Source: Trametopsis cervina (taxonomy: Eukaryota > Basidiomycota > Agaricomycetes > Polyporales > Irpicaceae). Taken from it: a stretch of DNA of 64,000 nucleotides. The stretch spans positions 195,755-259,754 of the forward strand of contig MU278378.1 of NCBI GenBank assembly GCA_022385755.1, in the 5' to 3' direction. The first letter of the stretch is position 1. Each line of letters opens with the position of its first letter. Shown piece by piece: positions 11,150-22,873 of this stretch. A model generated the notes under the pieces. The model was given only the letters and a program-made list of their open reading frames with translations. It was not told the DNA's origin and did no database searches. The position numbers were made by a program, and so were the translations under genes.

Positions 11150-13681
11150 ATGAAGATACACAAACGCTTCCCGCCTACTCTTTCCCGCCCGCTTGCGGCC
11201 GTTACCAGTACTTCAGCAGCGGGACCATCTACTACCTCTCGTGTCCGCTCGAACTCGGGCTGTTCGACGCGTAGTCTTTACACAGCTAGCTCAAGCTCGT
11301 CGTCGTCTTTGCCATTCCCCTTTCCCTTTGCTGACGCTCCCCCACCGTCGTCCTCGCCCCCTTCAGCACGCCCTGGCTCCACCAACCTCGTCATATCTAC
11401 GCGATTAGCAGCAGAGGTCAAGGCTGAGCTCGAGTCTGGCCAGACCTCGCATCATGGCCAGCAGCAGGACTCGCCGCACACACACGCGCACAACACGAAC
11501 TCATCCTCCGGTCCACCTCCCTACTCTCTTGTTTTCTCATCTGGAAACACCCTACCCACCGTGGGATCCTCGACCGGTCAGGCACACTATCAATTATTAT
11601 TCCCTAACCACCTGCCGTTCGGCTCTACGCCCGTTCTGGAAAGTGCACATGGGCCCGGCGCCACAAAGGGCGAGGAGGAACAGAGATTAGCCAGGGACGG
11701 AAGGAGATATCAGTTAGATGTTGGTGCGTACGGCATACCAAAGTATGCACGGTCGAGGAGAGGCGGAAGAGTTGCTGGACGGGACGGGCTCACAACGGGC
11801 ACGACCCCAGCCGCACATAGGGATCACGACAACGAGGGCAGCAGAGCAGTTCAAGTAGGCGAAGATGCCTATTTCATTAGAGACAACGCTATGGGCGTTG
11901 CAGATGGGGTTGGGGGATGGGCAAAGGCGAGGTGTAAGTGCTCTCGTATTCTCTGCATTGTCTCCTCGTCAAGCTCACATGTTGATCACATTGCAGCGCG
12001 CTCGGAACATGACGAAGATGGCCCAACACCGAGCGCTTTGTTTGCGAAGAGACTAATGCATTACTGCTGTGAAGAGGTCGAGGTGGCTTTGGATCCATAT
12101 GATATAAGGTACATAATTCCCAACCCTCGTCAAGCATGCTTTTAACCGTATATAACACAGCGCCGACCTAAGAGAGCAGCTGGACGACTCACTCGAAGAA
12201 CTCGCAGACGGACTGGATGTTCTCAATATATTGGAGAAGGCCTACGAGAAGACCATGAAGGCACACGTTGTCGTTCCGGCCGGACCTATTTCCCAAGAGG
12301 GATCTGAGAATGCGGACCACACGGATGTTGTGCACGCCTCTGCCGCTGAGACGGAGAAACAAATTCATGGGAACGACAATGGCCCTGCACGCGCTTCTCC
12401 AGCTGGTCCTTCGTCGATATCAGACCTAAACATCCCTTATCTTGAAACAGCAGTACCCCGATCGTCGTCCGCCGAGACATCACCGTCCTCGCATCCCTGC
12501 TCATCACAACAACCTTCTGACTCATCTCCAGAAGGGCAATCATCCGAGTCAAGCGCATCGCGCGCCGTTCCACTCATGCAAGGCTCGTCGACGGCGCTGT
12601 TGGCCGTGTTGGAACAAAGGCCGAATCGGAGTATACCCTCTTCGCCAGGTTCTTTGACCGGTTCTCCAGGGGTATATCCGCAAGCGCTATCCACGGCGCC
12701 AGCCTCATCGCGGTCATCGTCGCACGACTGGTATCCTCTTGGTAACCCAAAGACGGCAGCGCATATCGCGAAGCCGTCCATCGCCCAACTCTTCAACCCG
12801 CAGGCGAGGAGGTTGTTCGAGCAAGCAACAGGTGTCGATTTGTATGGTAGAGACCGATGGGGTGTTGGTGAGGCGTTCAGACAAAACAATGTCCAACCGC
12901 AAGTTTCGGAGAAGCCGGCGGCAGCGGGGGAGTTACAGGCTGAAGGTGGAGCAGTCTTACGCATCGCGCATCTGGGTGACTGTATGGGGATGGTTGTGAG
13001 AGGGGAGGAGGTGGTATGGAGGACAGAGGAGATGTGGTGGGGTGTGCGTTATTTTTTCGCCGTCGTGGGATTTGAATCTGTGCTCATAAATCCTCGTTGT
13101 GTTCGCAGTTCAATACGCCCGTACAACTCGGCCCAGCATCACCCACGCGCCCGGCTGACGCACGGACGTTCTGCGTACCCGTGCAGGCTGACGATATCGT
13201 GATATTGGCGTCGGACGGATTGAGCGATAATCTATGGGAAGAGGACATCCTGGACGAAGTGGGGAGATTCAGGAAAGGGTTCATGGAGGCTCGAACCAAT
13301 ACCGGACAAGAGAACGCCGTTCCGTCGCCTTCCACGACGAAAGGCATACTAGGGCGAGGAGCACTCGCCGCGATGTTGAGTGAGGCTCTGTGTTCGCGTG
13401 CGAGGAGGGTGAGCGAACGCAGACCTTCCACAACTGGCGCCAGGAGAAGAGGTCGCGGAGACGTCACTGGGAAGGTGGATGCTGGTGAGAGGAAGCTGGG
13501 AGAGGAGGATGACATCCCTTTCGGACGGAGAGCACGAGAGGAAGGTAGATGGTTTGCGGGCGGCAAGCTGGATGGTAAGCTCATTTTTTGTGAGTGTCTT
13601 TGTTCTATGCGCTGATGTGCTGTGATAGATATATCGGTGCTCGTGGCTGTTGTCTCACCGGTAGAGATCTCTACTCTGTGA
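11150..13681 (+). CDS. PTC7: PTC7-type mitochondrial PP2C protein phosphatase
   Basis: Five exons, 11150-11933, 11997-12108, 12161-13043, 13109-13574 and 13629-13681, total 2298 nt (765 aa). The N-terminus is basic and Ser/Ala-rich without acids (MKIHKRFPPTLSRPL...), as expected of a mitochondrial presequence. PP2C motifs appear in order: GEDAYFIRDN and GVADGVGGW near residue 240 (metal-binding Asp), ILRIAHLGDC-type VLRIAHLGDCMGMVV, FNTPVQLGP, DDIVILASDGLSDNLW and a terminal DDISVLVAVV. PTC7 is a Mn/Mg-dependent phosphatase; in yeast it acts in mitochondria on Coq7 and so on coenzyme Q synthesis. A Ser/Pro-rich insertion of about 180 residues (roughly 330-510) separates the early and middle motifs, and a second charged insertion follows the DGLSDN motif. 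These make it about twice the yeast length. Confidence 0.88.
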
Positions 13682-14400
13682 CGGCACCGACCATTGCGCT
13701 GCCTGCTCCCTTTCTCTCGCCCTCCTCCATTCTGACCTTTTGTTTTTTATTCTTCCACGTTCCATAAAATGAGGTCGAAGTGCTCGTCCCTCATCCAGTG
13801 TAGTATACTTTTCTTCTTTTATCTCTCCCCACTCTTCGCATATCACTCCACGTTCGGCGGTGAACCATACACCTCTATTCGCGTCGATGGACGCCGTCCA
13901 CACCGCTCCCCCTACAATGCCATGTACGAAATAACATCATGTAGAACTTCTGTAGTAGACGGAAATTTGTATATAGTGTACTTGCTGGATATGTATATCG
14001 TATCTATGTGTCAGGAATTTCGCGATTCGTGATGAAATACGTACATTCTGTGTGGCTCACTTTCTCCTGCAGTCGAACTGATTGATCCTGAATCGACACA
14101 CGAACCATAAGATACCTGAGCTGTGTTGTTCAGGAGCCCCCTTCTTAGATGAAGGCTTTCTGACTAGCAATCCCGCAAAGAGGTAGAACAACTGCGTCAC
14201 AGAAATACAAAGTTGTGGCTATTATACAAGGTGACACTGCAAGCCGTATACAGAATAGCGGAGAGGGAAGAATTGAACGGATACAGTACAAATACAGGGC
14301 TGTAAAAGGAGTTCCGGGAAAGCGACGTTTGGTGGGTAATATATGCAGGAGACGTTCTATAGTACACAATAAGAGATGATGGTATTGATCGACAGTGTAT
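13682..14400. other. Intergenic between convergent PTC7 and MYND genes
   Basis: Both neighbours end towards this 719-bp stretch, so it should hold their 3' untranslated regions. A small open frame at 13769-14032 has no features. Nothing else seen. Confidence 0.5.
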
Positions 14401-15615
14401 TTAGTGCAGGTGAAGACCGACCCAGCTTGGGGCACTGTCCTGGCTGAGCGGGTATGAATTCCTTAGGAGTCGCGCAAACAGCTTCTTGGGTTTCAGCTTG
14501 AGTTGCATATCATTCCGCAAGAACGAGTGTAGGCGGCCCTCGACGCACGCACGGTGCAGGTTCAGCGTGTTAGCGTGTCGAAGGTCAAAGAAGCGTTTGT
14601 AGGCTTCGAGGAGCTTCTGAGTCTCTTCTGCATTCTTGCAGTTCATGAAGCCGTAGTCGGCGGTGACAGGCAGGATGGGCAAGTCTGGGTTCCCTGAGAA
14701 GATGTGTTGCTTGAGGTCCCAAACGGATTTGTTCCGGTGCGGCATGCCCCCTAAGACATCGGCGAGGAACTCGCGAGAGAGGAAATCGTCGTTGGGATCA
14801 TCGAAAGTGTTGGAAGAGGGTGTATACTTGTTTAACATGGAGAATAGATCACCCTGCGCATAAGACTCGCAGAACATTTCGAATGTGCATGTATTCATGA
14901 GCTTCCGGTACGCTTCACTGAGTCGCATTTCTCCATATTGAGAAGAACAAGTGCAAAAGGCGAGGCGTATCCATATATCGCTGTCAGGTCCGGGGTGGCT
15001 AGATTCGAGGATCATTCCATAGAAGACAAAGCATGCGCGTTGTGCAGACGGCATGGTCTCCATGAATTTACGAATATCCTCCATAGACGCGTTGGCAGAC
15101 TTTCCTATAGATGTCCAAGCCCGACGGACCATAGCGTCTGCGTGACGCTGAGACTCGTCTATTGTAGGGGTAGGGTCCTCAAGGATGAACTGGTGTTCTA
15201 GGAACCAAGGATAATATTCCCCCCGGCTGTTCACTGGCATCGCCTCGTAAGAAGCTTTGATTTCTTGGATTAGAGTGCCCTGTATGCGCCACTTGTGCAG
15301 CTGCTGCGGCTTGACGCTACCACTTTTGATAAGTCCAGCATAAAGCCCAAAGAGCATGAAACAACCGCGATCGGAAACCAGCGCTGCCTTTGCCAAACCC
15401 CACTCCTGGAGAGTGAGGGTGTCGGTAGGAAGCAAATCGTCGTAGACGGCGCGGGTAAGGTGGTAAGCGGTGTTTATGGGTCGTCGTGGATCACAATTGA
15501 ATATGTGGGACGGCCAATGGTCGACCTGACATTCTTTGCTGCAGTACCACAGCTTCATACAGCCTGAGCACTTTCGCGTAGCCTCGGTTTCGTCACAATA
15601 GTTACAGAGATGCAT
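14401..15615 (-). CDS. MYND-type zinc finger protein
   Basis: A single uninterrupted frame of 404 codons, unusual among these intron-rich neighbours. It opens with a complete MYND finger: C4, C7, C16, C19, C25, C29, H37 and C41 (CSGCMKLWYCSKECQ). MYND fingers mediate protein-protein contacts, often with Pro-rich peptides. The remaining 360 residues are mostly helical-looking with no known domain; in Agaricomycetes such single-finger proteins form large families of unknown function. The ATG at 15615 was chosen because it lies directly before the first finger cysteine; an upstream coding exon is possible but not needed. A truncated relative lies 490 bp upstream in the same orientation, so this is a tandem duplication. 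Confidence 0.85.
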   Translation of the reverse strand: MHLCNYCDETEATRKCSGCMKLWYCSKECQVDHWPSHIFNCDPRRPINTAYHLTRAVYDDLLPTDTLTLQEWGLAKAALVSDRGCFMLFGLYAGLIKSGSVKPQQLHKWRIQGTLIQEIKASYEAMPVNSRGEYYPWFLEHQFILEDPTPTIDESQRHADAMVRRAWTSIGKSANASMEDIRKFMETMPSAQRACFVFYGMILESSHPGPDSDIWIRLAFCTCSSQYGEMRLSEAYRKLMNTCTFEMFCESYAQGDLFSMLNKYTPSSNTFDDPNDDFLSREFLADVLGGMPHRNKSVWDLKQHIFSGNPDLPILPVTADYGFMNCKNAEETQKLLEAYKRFFDLRHANTLNLHRACVEGRLHSFLRNDMQLKLKPKKLFARLLRNSYPLSQDSAPSWVGLHLH

Positions 15616-15721
15616 ATCTGATGTTGAGAAACGTTGCGATTTATTATGTCTGTATGGGGAGACACCTTGGGCTCTTACCTATGATGCGGAGTGAGTTACA
15701 GTATTTTGTTCAAGGATGAGG

Positions 15722-15724
<3 letters not shown>

Positions 15725-15773
<49 letters not shown>
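15725..15773. repeat. (AG)24 microsatellite
   Basis: Forty-eight bases of perfect AG dinucleotide repeat, lying between the MYND gene and its truncated copy, in the 5' flank of the intact gene. Its length makes it prone to length variation between strains. Confidence 0.95.
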
Positions 15774-15779
<6 letters not shown>

Positions 15780-16107
15780 TATCAGCAGCTGTGGGGCGAG
15801 CGGGAACCCGTCTCTTCAAACAAAGCTCGTCCATCTCTGCTTTGAGACCGCTTGACTTTCTACGACAGTCGGTGCCAAACTTTGAAGGACGTGCGCGCTC
15901 GCTTCTTACATAATTCAAGTCCGAAGATCGCGCCGCTAACGTGCCACCATCACCCAGAAAGACGAAAGAGATGCGGCTCAGGAAAGACAAACTGTTGGGC
16001 ACGATAATCTGCATTGGAGTATTCAAGCAAGTTTTACAAGCAATGTATAGAGTAGCGTAGAGAGGGGAGTATGAATGATGACAGTTATGGCGGAGAAGCG
16101 TAACGTG

Positions 16108-16548
16108 CTACACGAGGATATATTGGTGCTCTAGAAACCAGGGATAGTACTCTCCTCTGACTCCCACCGGAAACGCCTCGTATTTGGCCTTGATTTCTGC
16201 AATCAGCGTTCCCCGAATGCGCCACTTGTGCAGCTGCTGTGGCTTGACACCGAGGCTTTTGATAAGTCCTACATAGAGACCAAAGAGCTTGAAAGGAGCT
16301 TCGTCGGAGATCAGGTCTGCCTTGTCAAACCCCCACTCCCGGAGTGTGAGAGGGTCGGTAGGAAGAGTATCCTCGGAGATAGCAAGGGTAAGGTGGTAGG
16401 CGGTGTTGATGGGTTGTTGCGGATTACATTCAAAAATGTGCAAGGGCCATTTAGCGGACTGGCATTCCTGGTTGCAGTACCACTTCTTCCGACATCCTGA
16501 GCACCTCTGTGTAGCCTCGTTTTCCCGACAACAGTCACAGATATGCAT
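16108..16548 (-). pseudogene. Truncated tandem copy of the MYND-finger gene
   Basis: The start at 16548 opens a MYND finger (MHICDCC..., CSGCRKKWYCNQECQ) collinear with the intact gene downstream. Clear identity continues through PINTAYHLT, LTLREWG, LIKSLGVKPQQLHKWRI and GEYYPWFLEHQ. The frame then stops at 16108 exactly where the intact paralogue continues (FLEHQYILV-stop against FLEHQFILEDPTP). About 260 C-terminal residues are missing. An in-frame ATG at 16578 would add ten residues. The finger is intact, so a short product could still be made and act as a competitor, but loss of the tail by an incomplete duplication is the simplest reading. Confidence 0.8.
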
Positions 16549-16578
16549 ATTTGAGATTGAGAGCCTTCCTACGGTCAT

Positions 16579-17215
16579 TCACGTTAGCATCTATCGTGAT
16601 TATCTATTAACAAAAAAAGTCTGGGACTCTTACCGGCACTGCTGAATCTCTGCAGTATTTTTTGGGGGGTGGCGGTCAGAAAGGAGAAGCGAAACGGTCA
16701 GGGGCCACACCACTACGAACCTAGCCCCTATCTTCCCAATACAGTTTAACCGTCTCTCCATTTTAGGATCGCTTCACTCACCACGGCAGCCATTGTGATT
16801 TTCCCCATCTGTTGACGTTAACTGTAGACAGATGACAAGAGTTGTGTGAGTAACCGACATGAAAGCGCAAGTTCAAAGAATTTGACGCTTGTGTTTCAAT
16901 TGTGCGATCTAAGCGTTTTCCATCGCTTGATGCGCCAAACAACTGACAGAGGTGCGGAAAGTCGAAGGAGGCGTGTCTTTCAATCTTCAACCTGCAGTAC
17001 CGCAGTATCTACTATCGAAACGATGTTGCCTTTGAAATCGGAGTTCAACAGCGCGGGCGGGCATGTGCTGTGATGACGAGACTCACTTTCGTCCTTTCTT
17101 TTTGCAGCAACTAAGGATATTATTGACATCCCTCAATGCCAACGCACTCGCGTCGCCAGTGATTTTCCGGGAATGGACAGATCAAAGTAAGGAAAGAGTC
17201 AATACACATACGACA
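16579..17215. other. Intergenic, nothing recognised
   Basis: Between the start of the truncated MYND copy and the stop of the GH31 gene. Open frames at 16778-17073 look random. Confidence 0.5.
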
Positions 17216-20200
17216 CTACAACCATGAGATCGTCACATCTCTGTTCAGATCGACGCTGAGCCCATCCAGAACCAACTTCTGCTGCTTATCCGAGTAACTG
17301 AACGACTTGGTTGGCTGCCCTTGTACGATGACTTCGGAGGGTTTGCTCACACCGAGGATGGTGATAGTGTCCAATTTCTGTGTGACGTGGAAATCACCTC
17401 TGGTCAAAATCTTCACCTGGCTCTTGGAAGCAGTAAACTCCACTGTCCGATTTGGAGTAGGCGGCACGCTCTCGCCGTCGTCGATATAAGCTGTGCCAAA
17501 CGCATACCCATCAGATGCCTGAGACACCAACAGGGAATACGGCCCTTGTCTGGTCTCATTGATAGTATATGCCGGCTTGGAGTGGAGGAGCAGAACTGAA
17601 CCATCACGGATGTGGACATTGATGTGTCCCAAGGGGGCAGCGAGTGTTGTGTTTGCACCGGATGTTGCATTGACTACATCATGAGTGTACCAGTCGCGCC
17701 AGGTAACGCTGCCGCGTCCAGGGAAGATACCTGTGGGAGTACCATGAGCAACGAGACCGGTATTTGGTTTGATAATACTTTACCATCGACGCTAGACACA
17801 TTAGGAGTCAGGACGGGAGTGACAAGGAGATCGCGCCCAATTAGGTATTGTCTGTCCACGGCAAATAACTCTGGCTCATCGGGGAATTCATAAAACAACG
17901 CGCGAACTGGGGGAGCACCAAACTGCGAAGAATTGGCGAACAGGGTGTACTGAAAGAGAGGTAAGTATTAGTATTAGCGATACTGCGTGCATCACCCACG
18001 AATTCACTCACCCAGTATGGCAAAAGACTATATCGTTGGGTGATAGCAATACGCGACGCATTTGCCACGCTATCCCACCGGTACGGCTCTTGTGAGATCG
18101 CGCCTCTTTCATTGTGATTGCGGTAGAATGGCATAAAGGCGGAGAGCTGCATCCAGCGGTTGCAGAGCTCCTCGTCAGTGTTACCATTGAATCCACATGT
18201 GTCTGCCCCAACGAACGGGATCTGGAAGATTTGAAACTGGAGGACACCCTGGATATTGAAGTACATGTACTGCCATTTGCTGAAGTTATCGCCGAGCCAG
18301 TGTCCGGTCCATTTACCTGCGCTCGGGAAGGTGGATCGACTGATTAGGAAGGGTCGCTTGTCAGGTCTGATGGCAAGGAGTGCCTTGTGGGTAGCTTTTT
18401 CTTCCATCATACCCCAAAGGTTGTGTACGTCGAGCTCAACGTATCCTCCCGCGTGTGAAGCGTTAGTTGCAAGGGTACGCAGAGAGAGCCGACCATTGCC
18501 TGGGTGAGAACACATCAGCAATTTGATATCATGAACAGATCGCCACATACCGTTGTGAATGGCGTAAGGGGGAGCATTGAGGTCTACGCCAGTTTGATTG
18601 CCAGCACCGACTCCACGTTTGACGAGGTTTGGCGGGGCAGCTTGATTGAACGTCAGAGTACCGTTGACAGTGATGTTACCACTTGGTCCAGAGATCGTCG
18701 CATTGTATCTGAAGAGAATTCACATGAACATCTCTGAGTGGAAGGATGACAATATGAAGACAACCGACCCTTCAGGGTATTCAACAACAGGATTACCTGG
18801 CATCCCCGGCAATATAGACGGTACAGTGGTATTTGAGATATCAATGCCTGTGCCACTAGACGAAACTGCGTAAGAGAAGATGATCCAAAGGACATGTGAC
18901 AGATCCAACTCACCATGAACCGTCGCAGAAAGACGTCGCCTCGTTCATATCAAGCCATATACCTGAAAATTGAACACCTAAGTTTGACCAGTTCTGGAAC
19001 GCCTCGGTCCAGTAGGTCTCGGCGTTTTCGGAGAACCAGTCTGGAAAGACTGTGTAGCCAGGCCAGACTTGACCAACGTATTCGGATCCGTTAGGGTTCT
19101 TGATGAACACATCACTGTGAAGAGTCATATGAGCTTATAGAATAACATGCCAGCTGGTGGTATCGCATACAGTTCGGCACCTCGCGTATAGGGATCATAC
19201 TAGCAGGACGTGAGACAGAATACACAACAACTTATCATGAAGGATTGGAGCTACACGTACAATGTCAGTTGAGTTGACTTGTTTCCCCACGGCTGCGTCT
19301 ACAATTGGTATATAGTGTTGGTGATGAGCAGTCTGAATACAAACGCGTTGAGTCAACCGGTAAAGACTTCATGTATCATTATTATCAACGACTTACCAGC
19401 TCGCCAATGAACGCGCGCATTTCGTCTGCGGGGAAAGACACCGGATCCGTAGTAAAGTCACGTAAGGCGTGATACAGATCAATGTCGTTCCACATAACTG
19501 AATCAAGGGTCAGCTAGCATAAAACATGGCAGTACACACAATTGAGACACACCCTCCAACGGTATATTAGCGTCACGCATCTTTGTCACCTGGTCCTTAG
19601 TGATGTTCAGATCTTCGTAGCCCCATCTGCAAAGATGAAACCCAAATCCAAAGGCGGGCTGCCAGGTAGGTAGACCAACAAGTTCGCCATATTGCTCTAT
19701 TACTTTCTGGGGAGACGGGCCGGAGAAGAAGTAGAAGTCCAATGTTCCACCAATCAGGCGGTACTGAATGAGAGACACGTTTGATGACGGCGGGGTTAAC
19801 AATAGAATATCTGATCCAGATGCACTAGACGTTGTACCTATTCCTTCAGTGGGGGTGTCATGTGGGTGCGAGGCGGTACCTACCTGAACAAAAATACGCC
19901 GTGAGACTGCGAGCGTTTAGTCTTCTCATCAAAGCGATGTTCCAGATAAATAGGGTGAGAGCCATAGCTGAACGGACAATAGTAGTAAGAACATAACAAG
20001 TTGACGAAAGAATTGAGCGAAGTCTTACACATTCTCATCAATAGGGTCGGCAATGTCACGAGCCCACATGGTTTGAATAGTGCCGGCACCGCCATTAGTG
20101 CCAACATCACGTCTGAAACCGCTGCTGGCAACGACCTCACCCAGGCCGTAGATATTGGCACCAAGAGGGAGGGAGGACGTCAGCTGCAGGTACTGATCTT

Positions 20201-20853
20201 CGAATACTAGTGGAAACCCGTCCAGAGCAGTCGAGTTGTCCGCAGAGATCACGGGCGGAATAGGAGTTGCGGGCAAGGAGGATATACGAGTATCAAAAAG
20301 GGGATAAGCTTGGGGTTGAGAACGGCGTGTGATCCAAAAGGCAAACGGGGAAGGCTCGTAGTTGAAGACGAGGTCGGAGCTATTTTCATGGACTGTCTGC
20401 CGAGCTGGTGACAGAGATACAACTGAAGATGGCACAGTAAACTGTGACTGTTTTGTGTCGTACACATTGACGTGTAGTCTAAAGCTTTGTGGGCCTCAAG
20501 ATGCGTCTCATACATGAGACAACGTACCTAGTGTCAGAATCGTACGTTACTTGCAGCGTGAGATTGGAGACGTCTTGGCCAAAAGCATTACAGGGTGTGC
20601 CTGCCAGACCTAAGTGCGCAGTTAATCCTGTCGCAGTCTGTTCAAGGTTAGTCAGGATGTATCCTGCAAGAAGGTTCAGCACTGCCAAATAGGAGCAGAT
20701 GACGTTCATACCGGGACAGTTCGAGACGTTCAGCGAGTGGGTGACATTGTCCGCAGAAGCATTGTGCGACAGTAAACTTTCTTCCAGCTTTGAGGCTTGT
20801 CTCCCATGAACGTATGCACTCCAAGCGAGAAGTAAGGATACAATAGACAGCAT
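17216..20853 (-). CDS. Secreted GH31 alpha-glucosidase
   Basis: Fourteen exons on the minus strand: 20712-20853, 20528-20663, 20029-20478, 19884-19967, 19553-19824, 19397-19497, 19261-19332, 19171-19199, 18914-19114, 18769-18855, 18551-18708, 18499 down to 18012, 17784-17949 and 17216-17730. They total 2901 nt (966 aa) with every phase closing. The protein starts with a signal peptide (MLSIVSLLLAWSAYVHG). It has the GH31 N-terminal beta domain, the nucleophile motif GIWLDMNE, the acid/base region VGADTCGFNGNTDEELCNRW and the C-terminal sheet (APLGHINVHIRDGS). It should release glucose from the non-reducing end of maltose, starch fragments or other alpha-glucosides outside the cell by a retaining mechanism. 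Many Asn-X-Ser/Thr sites suggest heavy glycosylation. Exon 8 is only 29 nt. Both catalytic Asp residues are present. The exact substrate is not visible from sequence. Confidence 0.95.
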
Positions 20854-21365
20854 GGCGAAGTAGTGGACGACGGGCAGTCGAACTCCAGGCCTGCGCCCGT
20901 GGATTTTATATATCGCCCTCATGGGGTTGGAATGAATTCGCTTGCCTTCGTCCATCAGACTTCTCCTTCCATGCAATACTGGTGAATCTTCGCAGTGGCC
21001 GAACCGTAGCACTTCATGGTCAGAAGGGTGGTTTATGACGTTGCTCAACCACATAACGTACACCGCTTGCATCCGGTGACCAGATAGATTGGCGCGCACT
21101 CTGCATCTCAACGGCATGAAAATGTAGTCCGAGGCAATGCCAGTACCAAGTAATAATGTGAACTCTACAATAATTTCTGTAAAGCGTATGTAAGCGATCT
21201 GGCCCCCTCGAGGTCCGCTAGAGAAGTCGTGAAATCTCGCTCACCTTTAGACTCGAACGCACAGCGCGCTCGATGCAGTCGCATTGTTTCTATACTCCTA
21301 CGCCGCTCCGTAGAGGATGATTCATCCGCTAGGGAACGCCCCTCGATCCGCTCTCAGTATGACCA
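20854..21365. other. Intergenic upstream of the GH31 gene
   Basis: Contains the 5' flank of the GH31 gene and the 3' flank of the next minus-strand gene. An open frame extends upstream of the GH31 ATG but lacks coding character. Confidence 0.45.
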
Positions 21366-22873
21366 CTAACATGTGGAGGGTTGTTCACGGGTTGTCGTTA
21401 TCGCGATTCCATCTGCAAATAGAGGTATGGATGGAAAATCGAGCGTACCAGGATGTTGAACAGTGTCGGCTAGTCGGAGGTTGTGAAGGAATCGGTAGAT
21501 CAACATCGAAGTAGCTCTGTTCGACCATTTAGCTTGAAGGGTCAGATACCGGTATATTCCAGGTTTCTTACTGTTGAAATAATGTGACAAGAACACTTAG
21601 CGCAAGGCCAAGCTGTGCATATCCCATCAGTAAAGTCTTTGCTGGAGCCACAGGTGACCGACCTTGCCTGCCTGAGCCAATAACGGCAAGATATTCAGAA
21701 GGAGAATGATGCTGGAACTGTTCAGCGGAATGATGGATGTGAGCCAAAAACAAATCTCACATAAAATAGCCGGTCCCTGTTGGAGGCGACATCTCATTGA
21801 AAATCAGCGAATTCTCAATGTAGAAGATTTCCGAACCATCACGTAAAAGGAGTAGCGCAAACGATGTCTTGAAACGGGCCTCCTTTACAATCTGGTAAGT
21901 GCCATACGTCCTATACCAGGTCAATAAGAGGACTATAATGTCTGCTAAAATCATCAGAAGACGAGCACTAAGTGAGACTGGGGGCATCATATGTCAGCGA
22001 TCATTCGTCTCTGCACCACGCATCACTATGACACACATCTGAGAATACGTGAGGTGATGTCGAGTTCAGCGGATTTGCACAGGACGTGCTGACCTAAACG
22101 CGACGGCAGAAGAAGCCATTTCAGCAGCGGTACAGCGTAAAGTCGCTGTGTTGAATTGTATATTCTGGGTAGTGGTGCCATACTAGCGAGAGGCAATATA
22201 ATATGTCATTAATTAATTACACCTGGCACACGGTTAGTGGAATTACTCACAATCTCTATGCAAAAGGGCACGATACTCAATATAAACACAAGTCCTGAGA
22301 ACCAAAGGCGGTGTTCGGATAATGCATAAACACGAAGGGCAGAGAACCCTAGTATGTGACAGACCCTAAGCTTTATAGCAGTGATAGATGCTCGGCGACA
22401 TGCTCACAGGCTAAGGTCAAGAACTGGAAAGCTTCTAGGATGTCTGAGATAACTGTCACCGCAAAACAGCTGTTGCGACCAATTCAGTTGCTGCGCGTTC
22501 CACTGAAAACCAATGATCACCTCTATAAAAATCGTTGGTACGTATGTGACGTACCATGAAGGTGTTTACGATAACTTACCTGACGATTGGTTGGTGATAT
22601 CAACGATAGTATTGACCATGCTACACCTCCATAACGTGCGCATGCATAAAGCCACGATGTGGGAGTCAATTTGCGACTCCAGATTACCTCAACCTCTTGC
22701 GAGAGGGTTATGAACACATCAAACAAGAAAAGGGCTGCAGAAGAGTGAAAATTAGATGAGCGTATACAGTTTTTGGCTGAAGGTGCACCAAAGCAGGCAA
22801 CCGTAACATAGCCAAATATCATCCTAGAATACACGGCAGTTAAGCACGTTGGTAGCGAGCTTTGTCTTAACAC
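21366..22873 (-). CDS. DUF6533-like multi-pass membrane protein, copy 1
   Basis: A chain of short minus-strand exons encodes hydrophobic segments typical of the Agaricomycete DUF6533 family. In order: FLFDVFITLSQEVEVIWSRK (about 22750-22690), a helix YGGVAWSILSLISP, then CFAVTVISDILEAFQFLTLA, SARLLMILADIIVLLLTWY (about 21960), RDG, SSIILLLNILPLLAQ (about 21710-21660) and the tail motif SMLIYRFLHNLRLAD. The product should be an integral membrane protein with about six or seven spans; function is unknown. Boundaries given are those of the supported frames; the first exon and some donors are uncertain. A paralogue lies on the other strand at 28.6 kb with the same exon layout. No internal stop is forced by the splice pattern, so it may be functional. 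Confidence 0.65.
22521..22522 (-). other. Possible 2-nt micro-exon in DUF6533-like copy 1
   Basis: The exon ending SPTNRQ stops in phase 0 at 22580 with donor GTAAGT. The next supported exon, starting at 22469 (C-TGT-TTT-GCG), needs phase 2. An AG dinucleotide at 22522-22521, preceded by acceptor TTTTTATAG and followed by GTGATC, repairs the frame and creates Ser-Cys. Confidence 0.45.

Noticed and set aside
12437..12964. Minus-strand frame of 175 codons
   Set aside because: Lies opposite the PTC7 insertion, and the plus-strand gene model closes exactly through it.
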